Source of the DNA: Thiobacillus sp. UBA3361
Lineage (GTDB): Bacteria > Pseudomonadota > Gammaproteobacteria > Burkholderiales > Thiobacillaceae
Assembly (NCBI GenBank): GCA_002360535.1
Contig: DEQR01000055.1
Span: 1-64,000 of the forward strand
Direction: 5' to 3'
Length of the DNA: 64,000 bases
Position 1 is the stretch's first letter. Each line of letters begins with the position of its first letter. A model generated the notes under the pieces. The model had not been told where the DNA came from. It was given only the letters and a program-made list of their open reading frames with translations, and did no database searches. Both the position numbers and the translations under genes were made by a program. Below are positions 26,216 through 33,011 of the stretch, one piece after another.

Positions 26216-27076
26216 ATGAGCGACCCCTTGTACGAACCCGGTGTCACCGACACCACCCAAGCCATCGTCCAGACGACCGCGCGCATCACCCCGGAGACCA
26301 CTGAGGAGGTACGGCAGATCGTGCTGCGGGTGCCTGAGTCGTCCCTCTATTTCCTGGAAGGCCAACATGTGGGGGTGCTGGTGCCGGGCCCCCATGCCTT
26401 CGGCAACAAGGCTCACCATCGTTACTACACCATCGCCAACGCCCGCGATGGCGACGGCGGGGTCGATCTGGAATTGCTGGTGCGGCGCTGCTTCTACATC
26501 GACGTCGTGTCCGGCGAACAATATCCGGGCGTCGCCTCCAACTTTCTCTGTGACGCCAGGCCCGGCGACCCCGTCACCCTGACAGGTCCATACCGCAGCC
26601 CGTTCCGCATCCCGGCGGACAACACCTGCAACCTGCTGTTGCTCGGCACCGGCACGGGCATCGCCCCGTTCCGCGCCTTCCTGCGCCACATCTACGAGAA
26701 ACAGAAGGGCTGGAAGGGCAAGGTTCGGCTCTACTACGGCGCGCGCACCGGCACCGAGCTGCTGTATATGAACGACCAGAACGATGACCTGACCCAGTAT
26801 TACGACCAGAAGACCTTCCAGGCCATCCAGGCGGTGCACAACCCACTGCTGGGCGACGAAAGCGAAGCCCTCAAACGGGGCATCGAGGACAACGCCAAGG
26901 AAATCTGGAAGCTCATCCAGGACCCCAAGACCCATGTCTATCTGGCCGGCTTGGAGAACAACGCCACCGTGTTCGACGGCGTCATGGCCGGGCAGGCCGG
27001 CTCCGAGGCTAAATGGCAGGCCGTCAAGGACAGGCTGCTGGCGGAGAAGCGCTGGTCCGAACTGACCTATCACTGA
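26216..27076 (+). CDS. Ferredoxin-NADP(+) reductase, plant/cyanobacterial type
   Basis: FAD enzyme moving electrons between ferredoxin or flavodoxin and NADP(H). The 286-residue protein has the FAD-binding HRYYTIAN (about residue 62-69), a loop ending GVASNFLCD, the NADP-binding GTGTGIAPFRAFL (~145), LYYGARTGTELLY for ribose-phosphate binding, and YLAGLE near residue 243. Length and the insert after RYYTIAN place it with the longer FNR-like group rather than E. coli Fpr. The C-terminus ends WSELTYH, without the single terminal Tyr of chloroplast enzymes. The ATG follows GATAAACCGAAC, so the ribosome-binding site is weak. msrB begins six bases downstream. Confidence 0.85.
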   Translation: MSDPLYEPGVTDTTQAIVQTTARITPETTEEVRQIVLRVPESSLYFLEGQHVGVLVPGPHAFGNKAHHRYYTIANARDGDGGVDLELLVRRCFYIDVVSGEQYPGVASNFLCDARPGDPVTLTGPYRSPFRIPADNTCNLLLLGTGTGIAPFRAFLRHIYEKQKGWKGKVRLYYGARTGTELLYMNDQNDDLTQYYDQKTFQAIQAVHNPLLGDESEALKRGIEDNAKEIWKLIQDPKTHVYLAGLENNATVFDGVMAGQAGSEAKWQAVKDRLLAEKRWSELTYH

Positions 27077-27082
27077 GCATCC

Positions 27083-27529
27083 ATGGACAGCACACCCCTC
27101 CGTTCCGCCTCGGGCCATGACATCACGCCTCTGACCGATGCCGAAAGGGAGGCCCTGGCCGCACGCCTGAACGCCGAGGAGCGTCAAGTGCTGCTCCATC
27201 AAGGTACCGAGCGCCCGTTTTGCGGCGGCCTGCTGCATGAACGGCGCCCCGGCCACTTCGCTTGCCGGTTGTGCGGCCTGCCCCTGTTCAAGTCCGGCGC
27301 CAAGTTCGACTCCGGCAGCGGCTGGCCCAGTTTCTATGAGCCCTATGACCCCGAACACATCCAGACCCTGCGCGATACCAGCCACGGCATGATCCGCACC
27401 GAGATCCGCTGCCAGCGCTGCAACGGCCACCTGGGCCACGTGTTCGACGACGGCCCAGCACCCACCGGGCTGCGCTACTGCCTGAACTCCGCCTCCCTGG
27501 CCTTCGTGCCCGACGCGGCGGAGGACTGA
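27083..27529 (+). CDS. msrB: Peptide methionine (R)-S-oxide reductase MsrB
   Basis: Reduces methionine-R-sulfoxide in damaged proteins. The 148-residue single domain has both zinc CxxC pairs (CRLC near residue 64 and CQRC near 113), the substrate site GSGWPSFYEP, GHLGHVFDDGP, and catalytic Cys in LRYCLNSASL. It sits 6 bases after the ferredoxin reductase gene and its TGA overlaps the ATG of the next gene, so these three form an operon; the reductase could supply electrons to repair systems, though thioredoxin is the usual donor. Confidence 0.95.
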   Translation: MDSTPLRSASGHDITPLTDAEREALAARLNAEERQVLLHQGTERPFCGGLLHERRPGHFACRLCGLPLFKSGAKFDSGSGWPSFYEPYDPEHIQTLRDTSHGMIRTEIRCQRCNGHLGHVFDDGPAPTGLRYCLNSASLAFVPDAAED

Positions 27530-28260
27530 TGTCCGAGCCGATCCGACTGTCCAAGCTCATGGCCGAGCGGGGCCTCTGTTCCCGCCGCGAGGCGGATGCC
27601 TACATCGAGAAGGGCTGGGTACGGGTCGATGGACAGGTGGTGGACGTGCTGGGCACGCGTGTCGATCCGGCCAGCAACGTCGAACTGCTGCCGCAGGCGC
27701 AAAGCCGGCAGCAACGCCTGGCCACCGTGCTGCTGCACAAGCCGGTGGGCTACGTGTCAAGCCAGCCCGAACCCGGTTTCCAGCCCGCCGTCACATTGAT
27801 CCGCGCCGACACACGCTGGGCCGAGGACGGCGGTCCCCGCTTCCAGCCCGTAATGCTCAAGGGCCTGGCGCCAGCCGGCCGCCTTGACATCGACTCCACC
27901 GGCCTGCTGGTGCTGACCCAGGACGGCCGTGTGGCCCGCCGGCTCATCGGCGAGGATTCCGACATCGAAAAGGAATACCTGGTGCGGGTGGAAGGCCGCC
28001 TCTCGGCCGATGGCCTGGCCCTGCTGAACCATGGCCTGGCGCTGGACGACCGGCCACTCAAGCCGGCGCGGGTGGAGTGGCTCAACGAGGACCAGCTGCG
28101 CTTCATCCTCAAGGAAGGCCGAAAACGCCAGATCCGCCGCATGTGCGAGCTGGTCGGCCTGAAGGTGGTCGGCCTGAAGCGGGTGCGCATCGGCAACGTG
28201 CGCCTCGGCCGGCTGCCCATGGGCCAATGGCGCCTGCTGGGCGATGGGGAGCAATTCTGA
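27529..28260 (+). CDS. 23S rRNA pseudouridine synthase, RsuA/RluB/E/F family
   Basis: Converts a specific uridine in 23S rRNA to pseudouridine. An N-terminal S4 RNA-binding domain (residues ~5-50, SKLMAERGLCSRREADAYI) precedes the catalytic domain with HKPVGYVSSQPE and the catalytic Asp in AGRLDIDSTGLLVLTQDG, then the C-terminal EGRKRQIRRM motif. The KPVGYVS segment and overall length (243) resemble RluF, which modifies U2604 in E. coli, more than RluB or RsuA; the subtype is tentative. The ATG overlaps the msrB stop by one base. The next ATG follows after one base. Confidence 0.9.
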   Translation: MSEPIRLSKLMAERGLCSRREADAYIEKGWVRVDGQVVDVLGTRVDPASNVELLPQAQSRQQRLATVLLHKPVGYVSSQPEPGFQPAVTLIRADTRWAEDGGPRFQPVMLKGLAPAGRLDIDSTGLLVLTQDGRVARRLIGEDSDIEKEYLVRVEGRLSADGLALLNHGLALDDRPLKPARVEWLNEDQLRFILKEGRKRQIRRMCELVGLKVVGLKRVRIGNVRLGRLPMGQWRLLGDGEQF

Positions 28261-28261
28261 A

Positions 28262-28897
28262 ATGGCGGACACGACGGCAGCGTCGGCAAACGACCGGACC
28301 GTGGACCTCGCGCCCGTCCTGGATGCCCTGGCGACCGACGGCTGGTGCGTCCGACCGGATTTCCTGCCCGCCCCGCTGGTGGAGGCGCTGGCGCGGGAAT
28401 GCCGGCTGCGCCACGCCACGGGCGGATTCCACAGCGCCGGCATGGGTTCCGGGGCGGCGCGGGTCGTCTCCGAATCGCGTGGCGACCAGGTGCTGTGGCT
28501 GGAGGCCCATGACCCGCATCCGGCCGTGGCCGACTATCAGGGGCAGATGGAGGCATTGCGCCTGTCGGTGAACCGCGAGTTGTTCATGGGCCTGCGGGAC
28601 CTGGAGGCCCATTTCGCCCTCTACCCGCCCGGCGCTCGTTACCTGCGCCACCTGGACCGTTTCCGCGACGACGACCGGCGCGCCCTGACGGCCATCGTCT
28701 ATCTGAATGACGCATGGGAGGCGGCCGACGGCGGCCAATTGCGCTTCTGGCCCGACGCGGAAGGAACCGGCCCGGCACTGGAATTTTTCCCCCTGGGCGG
28801 CACCCTGGTCACCTTCCTGTCCGACCGCTTCTGGCATGAGGTGCTGCCTGCCCGGCGCGAGCGCCTGGCCCTGACCGGCTGGTTCCGCCGGCGTTAG
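28262..28897 (+). CDS. 2-oxoglutarate/Fe(II)-dependent oxygenase (prolyl hydroxylase-like)
   Basis: A 211-residue double-stranded beta-helix oxygenase. The Fe(II) facial triad is visible as H-x-D in YLRHLDRF and the distal His in RFWHEVLP, with the 2-oxoglutarate-binding Arg eight or so residues later (ARRERLALTGWFRR). The region TAIVYLNDAWEAADGGQLRFW is typical of the P4H/PKHD group (Pfam 2OG-FeII_Oxy_3). The substrate may be a protein such as a ribosomal protein or translation factor, as for other small bacterial members; this is inference. ATG 28262 lies two bases after the pseudouridine synthase stop; the gene overlaps the convergent DUF455 gene by 4 bases. Confidence 0.88.
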   Translation: MADTTAASANDRTVDLAPVLDALATDGWCVRPDFLPAPLVEALARECRLRHATGGFHSAGMGSGAARVVSESRGDQVLWLEAHDPHPAVADYQGQMEALRLSVNRELFMGLRDLEAHFALYPPGARYLRHLDRFRDDDRRALTAIVYLNDAWEAADGGQLRFWPDAEGTGPALEFFPLGGTLVTFLSDRFWHEVLPARRERLALTGWFRRR

Positions 28898-29697
28898 GGT
28901 GTGCCCGGCCTCATGGCCAGGCGATCCAGTTCCCTGCGTGAGAATCCCGCGCGCAAGCGGGCGGTCTCGTTGAACGGCGGCCGCGGCCTGGGCACATCGC
29001 TGGCCGACAGCAAGTCCCGATAGGCCTGCTCCGGCTCCAGGCCGCGCTGAGCGCACAGATGGCGGAACCAGCGGTCTCCGGCGGCCACGTGGCCGATCTC
29101 GTCGGCGAGGATGATGTCCAGGATCGCCGCCCCCGCCCGGTCGCCGAAATTGGCCAGCTTCCTGCGGATGCCCGGCGTGGCGTCGAGTCCGCGGGCTTCC
29201 ATGAGCCGGGGCACCAGGGCCATGCGTGCCAGGGGATCGTGGGCGGTCTTGCGGGCCAGGTCCCACAGGCCTTCGTGGGCGGGAAAGTCGCCGTAATCGC
29301 GTCCCAGTCCTCGCAAGTGATCACGCAACAGGCGGAAGTGATACGCCTCCTCGGCCGCCACCCGCAGCCAGTCCTCGTAATAAGCCTCCGGCAAGCCGGT
29401 GAAGCGGTAGGCCGCGTCCAGGGCCAGGTTGATGGCGGTGAACTCGATGTGCGCCAGGGCATGGATGAGGGCAGCGTGGCCGTCGGGCTGGTTCAGCTCG
29501 CGGCGCGGCATGACGTCGGGCGGGGCCAGCGCCGGGCGGGCCGGGCGGCCCGCCTCCGACAGGGGATCGGGGTCGCGCCAGTCGGCGGGTCGGGTACCGC
29601 CTCTATGCCAGGCCTGCCAAAGCGCATCGGCGGCCGCCAACTTGGCCTCCACCTCTGCCTCCGCCAAGGCATTGCGGGCAGCGCGATGCACGTTCAT
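28894..29697 (-). CDS. DUF455 family ferritin-like protein
   Basis: A 267-residue helical protein of the ferritin-like superfamily. Likely metal-binding Glu/His pairs are visible in HALAHIEFTAINLALD and VAAEEAYHFRLLRDHL, and again in ILADEIGHVAAGDRWF, the pattern of a di-iron four-helix bundle. Family function is unknown; some members were annotated as rhodanese-like or tRNA-modifying by mistake. The start at ATG 29697 overlaps the stop of the VanZ-like gene by four bases (ATGA), indicating translational coupling. Confidence 0.85.
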   Translation of the reverse strand: MNVHRAARNALAEAEVEAKLAAADALWQAWHRGGTRPADWRDPDPLSEAGRPARPALAPPDVMPRRELNQPDGHAALIHALAHIEFTAINLALDAAYRFTGLPEAYYEDWLRVAAEEAYHFRLLRDHLRGLGRDYGDFPAHEGLWDLARKTAHDPLARMALVPRLMEARGLDATPGIRRKLANFGDRAGAAILDIILADEIGHVAAGDRWFRHLCAQRGLEPEQAYRDLLSASDVPRPRPPFNETARLRAGFSRRELDRLAMRPGTP

Positions 29698-30056
29698 GTC
29701 CAGCGGGACTCCAGCCGCGCCAAGACATTGGGCAGACCCCTGACTGCGGTCCAGGCCAGCAGCACACCGGCCGTGTTGGCCAGCATATCCAGGCCGCTGG
29801 CGGTGCGATAGCCGGTCAGCCCCTGCAGCCACTCCAGGCTCAGCCCCAGTCCCAGGCAGCCCAGTGCGACGGGAAGCCGGCGGGCATGCAACTGTCCGAA
29901 CCAGAACATCAGCCCGAAATAGGCCAGCAGGTGTTGCGCCTTGTCGCCCAGCTGAGGGGCCACCTCGGGCGGTCTCGGCTCCAGTGAGAACCAGACGATC
30001 AACACCACCATCGCCCAACCCAGCGAGACCCAGAGGGGCCGCAGACGCAACGGCAT
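29694..30056 (-). CDS. VanZ-like membrane protein
   Basis: A 120-residue integral membrane protein with about four helices and the VanZ-type order: WVSLGWAMVVLIVWFSL, a loop with DKAQHLLAYFGLMFWFG, VALGCLGLGLSLEWLQGLT, then S-LDMLANTAGVLLAW. The conserved DK.xH..AY.xL and DxxxNxxG motifs are present. Although VanZ is named for teicoplanin resistance, most chromosomal members have unknown function. It is coupled to the DUF455 gene and follows the nitroreductase gene by 31 bases on the same strand. ATG 30056 starts just before the first helix. Confidence 0.85.
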   Translation of the reverse strand: MPLRLRPLWVSLGWAMVVLIVWFSLEPRPPEVAPQLGDKAQHLLAYFGLMFWFGQLHARRLPVALGCLGLGLSLEWLQGLTGYRTASGLDMLANTAGVLLAWTAVRGLPNVLARLESRWT

Positions 30057-30087
30057 TACAAACGCAGGGCGGCGGCCGGCCCGGACA

Positions 30088-30696
30088 TCAACGGTACTCC
30101 ACCAATTCCTGCAGGGGCAGGCGCTGCTTTTCGCCACCCGCCTGGGCACAGTAGCCCAGCGGCAGGATGAGCGCGACTTCGTAGTGCTCCGGCCGGATGC
30201 CCAGCTGTGCCCTGACCTGGGCGGGGACGAAACCACCGATGGCGCAGGAATCAACGCCGATGGCCGCCGCCGCGGTCATCATGTTGGCGGCGGCGATGTG
30301 GCACTGGGTGACGCTCCAGGCGACCACGTCGGTCGCACCGTGGAAACCCCGGTAGTTGGCCAGGGCGGAGGCATACAGCTCGCCGGGGTATTCCCGCATC
30401 AGCACCCGGCGGACATAGTCGCTGTCGGGTGCCAGGTCGGCAATCCTGGCCAGGATCACCACCACAGCGCTGGCCGTGCCCACTTGGGGCTGGTCGAAGC
30501 AGGCGGTCTGTAGCCTGCGTTTATCCTCCGTCCCGGTCAGCACCAGGAATTTCCACTGTTCCAGCCCGAACGACGAGGGCGAAAGGCGCCCGGCCTCCAG
30601 GATGTAGTCCAGGTCGTCGCGGGGTAGCGGATGATCGGCATGGAAGAGATGGCAGGCGTGTCGGCGATGGAATACTTGGAGGAGTTCTTGTCTCAT
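30088..30696 (-). CDS. NAD(P)H-dependent nitroreductase family protein
   Basis: FMN-dependent oxidoreductase of 202 residues. N-terminal RRHACHLFHADHPLPR corresponds to the FMN-phosphate-binding Arg region; LSPSSFGLEQWKFLVLT is the classic SSxNxQPW-type motif; the C-terminal AIGGFVP and LPLGYCAQ segments complete the flavin site. Similar proteins reduce nitroaromatics or quinones in vitro; physiological substrate unknown. First gene of a minus-strand run with the VanZ-like and DUF455 genes. Confidence 0.88.
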   Translation of the reverse strand: MRQELLQVFHRRHACHLFHADHPLPRDDLDYILEAGRLSPSSFGLEQWKFLVLTGTEDKRRLQTACFDQPQVGTASAVVVILARIADLAPDSDYVRRVLMREYPGELYASALANYRGFHGATDVVAWSVTQCHIAAANMMTAAAAIGVDSCAIGGFVPAQVRAQLGIRPEHYEVALILPLGYCAQAGGEKQRLPLQELVEYR

Positions 30697-30777
30697 GGCG
30701 GTGCCCTGTATGCAATTTTCGAGATTTTAGACCCTGCTGCGGACTAGAATCCCAACACATCAGAGATTGAGTAAAAC

Positions 30778-31878
30778 ATGTGGGAATTCAAGGTACTGGT
30801 CTTCGCCCCCGGTCATAGCCCCGCGGGGGTACGGGCGCGGGTCTCGTTCCATGGTGATGCGATGAGCGTCAAGGGACACCAGTTGTTCATGACCATCGAG
30901 GGCCGCCGTGTGCGCCTCAAGACCGGCGGTTACGACGGCCGGCAATGGCTCCTGTCATGGCCCGGCGATGGGGGCGAGGTCACCGCGGCCTTGCAGGGCG
31001 AAGCTGAGATTCGCCTGATGCAGGAGTACGCCCCCCCCAGCCTGGCCGCCCAGCTCCAGCGCGCGGTCAGATCCTCGGGCCGGCGTCAGGGCCGATTCCG
31101 GCTGCTGATCATCACCCTGATCCTGCTGCTCTTGCTGCCGCTACTGTTGTTGTGGATGTTCTGGTTGAACTCGGAGCGCATCGCCGGGTGGGTTGCCGGC
31201 CACGTCGGCATGCAGACCGAAAAACAGCTCGGCGAGTTGGCCTTCGGTCAGATGAAGCCGGGTCTGAAGCTCATCCAGTCGGGAGGGGCACAGCAGGTGG
31301 TGCGTGAAATCGGTGAACGGCTGACCGCCGGGTCGGCCTATGACTATCTGTGGTTCGTGGCCGACGACCCGCAAGTGAATGCCTTCGCTATGCCCGGCGG
31401 GTATGTGGTGGTGAACTCGGGTCTGCTGAAGGCGGCCGGCTCTGCGGAAGAGCTCGCCGGGGTGCTGGCCCACGAGGTGCAGCACGTGGAACAGCGCCAT
31501 GCCCTGAAGAACCTGATCCACGCGCTCGGCTGGCGGGCGGTATTGTCCATGGCCATGGGCGACCTGTCGGGCGGTATCTGGTTGGACGCGGCAGACCAGT
31601 TGGGACGCCTGCACTATAGCCGTGACCTGGAACGGGAGGCCGACATGAAAGCCCTGCACGCACTGCACCGTGCCGGCATCTCCGCCCATGGTCTGCCCGA
31701 CTTCTTCGCCCGGCTGGCGACACGGGACAGCGGCCAATTCACTCTGTTGTCCTCGCATCCCACCTCAGGCGAGAGACTGCAGGCCATACGGCAGGCAATT
31801 TCCGCCGCGGGAGGCAATGCATCTCCGAGCCTGCCCCTGGCCTACGATTGGCAACTGATACGAAACAGCCTGCCCTAG
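30778..31878 (+). CDS. Membrane-anchored M48 family zinc metallopeptidase
   Basis: A 366-residue protein. An N-terminal ~105-residue beta-rich cytoplasmic-like domain is followed by one strong membrane helix (LLIITLILLLLLPLLLLWMF, ~110-130), a linker and the peptidase domain. Zinc ligands: H232 and H236 of HEVQH with catalytic E233, and E285 in the downstream EREAD motif. MPGGYVVVNSGLL upstream of HEVQH is the family substrate-binding strand. Related proteins take part in membrane or outer-membrane protein quality control. ATG at 30778 in a weak context (GAGTAAAAC). Monocistronic. Confidence 0.88.
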   Translation: MWEFKVLVFAPGHSPAGVRARVSFHGDAMSVKGHQLFMTIEGRRVRLKTGGYDGRQWLLSWPGDGGEVTAALQGEAEIRLMQEYAPPSLAAQLQRAVRSSGRRQGRFRLLIITLILLLLLPLLLLWMFWLNSERIAGWVAGHVGMQTEKQLGELAFGQMKPGLKLIQSGGAQQVVREIGERLTAGSAYDYLWFVADDPQVNAFAMPGGYVVVNSGLLKAAGSAEELAGVLAHEVQHVEQRHALKNLIHALGWRAVLSMAMGDLSGGIWLDAADQLGRLHYSRDLEREADMKALHALHRAGISAHGLPDFFARLATRDSGQFTLLSSHPTSGERLQAIRQAISAAGGNASPSLPLAYDWQLIRNSLP

Positions 31879-31920
31879 GGACGGATACGGGCAGTATCAT
31901 CGCCATGCAAATGCAGTATT

Positions 31921-31964
31921 TGTGATGTATATCATATTGTTTTGAATGGGCAGAAATTATGGTA
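31921..31964 (+). promoter_or_regulatory. CRP/FNR-type palindrome with suitably placed -10 box
   Basis: TGTGATGTATATCATA (31921-31936) contains TGAT-N4-ATCA, a near-perfect FNR/CRP-family operator. TATGGT at 31959-31964 would be a -10 box if the site sits at -41.5, the position of class II activation. It precedes a Crp/Fnr-family gene, so autoregulation is plausible. Confidence 0.55.
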
Positions 31965-32080
31965 TCCGGACTTGGCAACCGTTTCAGGCAAAGAGAATCA
32001 TGGATAAGCACCCCGCGCGTCGAGGGTGGGCTGAACGCAGCACGACGGGTTCGGAAAGAACGACTCGGGATCACTTCGAT

Positions 32081-32809
32081 ATGAGCGCGGCCATGCAACA
32101 TGCCAGCCCGGTGGCGGCCGTCGATCTGCCCACGCTGCGCAACCGCAGCATGATTTTTTCCGCCCTCAGCGACGAGGAGTGCCGCAGTCTGCTGGACTTG
32201 GCCAAGGTGGTGGTAGTGCCACCGCGAAAAACCGTCTGCCAGGTCGGGGAGCCTGGGGATGCCCTCTATGTGGTACTCAGTGGCCGTGCCAAGGTTTGTC
32301 TCGTATCAGAGCAGGGCAAGGAAATCATCCTCAGCTTCATCGAGCCGGGCCAGGTCTTCGGAGAAATGTCGCTGCTGGACGGCCTGCCCCGCAGCGCCAT
32401 CGTTTCCACCATGGAAGAGAGCCGCCTGCTGGTACTCTCGCGCAAGGACGTGCTGCCCTATCTGGAATCCCACCCCGCGGTGACCCTCAGGCTCCTGGCC
32501 GCATTGAGCCAGCGCCTGCGTAAGGCCAACGGCCTGATCGAGGACCTGACCTTCCTCAACCTGCCGGCCCGGCTTGCCCGCCTTCTGCTCAGCCTGAGCC
32601 AGCAATACGGCGATCAGAAGGCGGACGGTACGGAGATCAAACTCAGGCTGTCCCAGGAAGAACTCGGCAATTTGGTCGGCTCGTCGCGGGAGAGCATCAA
32701 CAAGCAGTTCCGCATCTGGGTGGAAACCGACGTGATGGAGTATGTCCACGGTACCATCATCCTGAAACGCCCGGACGCTTTGCAGGAGGTCATCGCCTGC
32801 GCCGAGTGA
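32081..32809 (+). CDS. Crp/Fnr family transcriptional regulator
   Basis: Transcription factor with an N-terminal cyclic-nucleotide-binding beta-barrel (PGDALYVVLSGRAKV, then SFIEPGQVFGEMSLLDGLPRSA) and a C-terminal Crp-type winged helix (LRLSQEELGNLVGSSRESINKQF). The GEMSLLDGLPRSA phosphate-binding cassette, with Glu and Arg-Ser, resembles cAMP-binding CRP-like proteins, unlike Fnr, which has N-terminal iron-sulfur cysteines that are absent here. So cAMP is a candidate ligand, and an adenylate cyclase lies at 3.3 kb. The frame is open upstream to ATGs at 31946 and 32000; 32081 is preferred because codon third-position GC rises there and the predicted promoter lies near 31960. Start uncertain. 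Confidence 0.88.
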   Translation: MSAAMQHASPVAAVDLPTLRNRSMIFSALSDEECRSLLDLAKVVVVPPRKTVCQVGEPGDALYVVLSGRAKVCLVSEQGKEIILSFIEPGQVFGEMSLLDGLPRSAIVSTMEESRLLVLSRKDVLPYLESHPAVTLRLLAALSQRLRKANGLIEDLTFLNLPARLARLLLSLSQQYGDQKADGTEIKLRLSQEELGNLVGSSRESINKQFRIWVETDVMEYVHGTIILKRPDALQEVIACAE

Positions 32810-33011
32810 AACCGGCACCGTCCGGACCCGTTACCGGCGCCCTTGGGGACCGATCAACCATGTCATATATACGAAGAAATGGATTCATAGTATGCATAAT
32901 TGGCGTCAATCGGCAGGCCTTCCGACTTGGCCGTGTCCCCTAGCCGCCCCGCGATTTATCGCCACCAACGACCAAAAACAGGTATCCCGCAACAACTCAT
33001 AGGAGTGTCTC

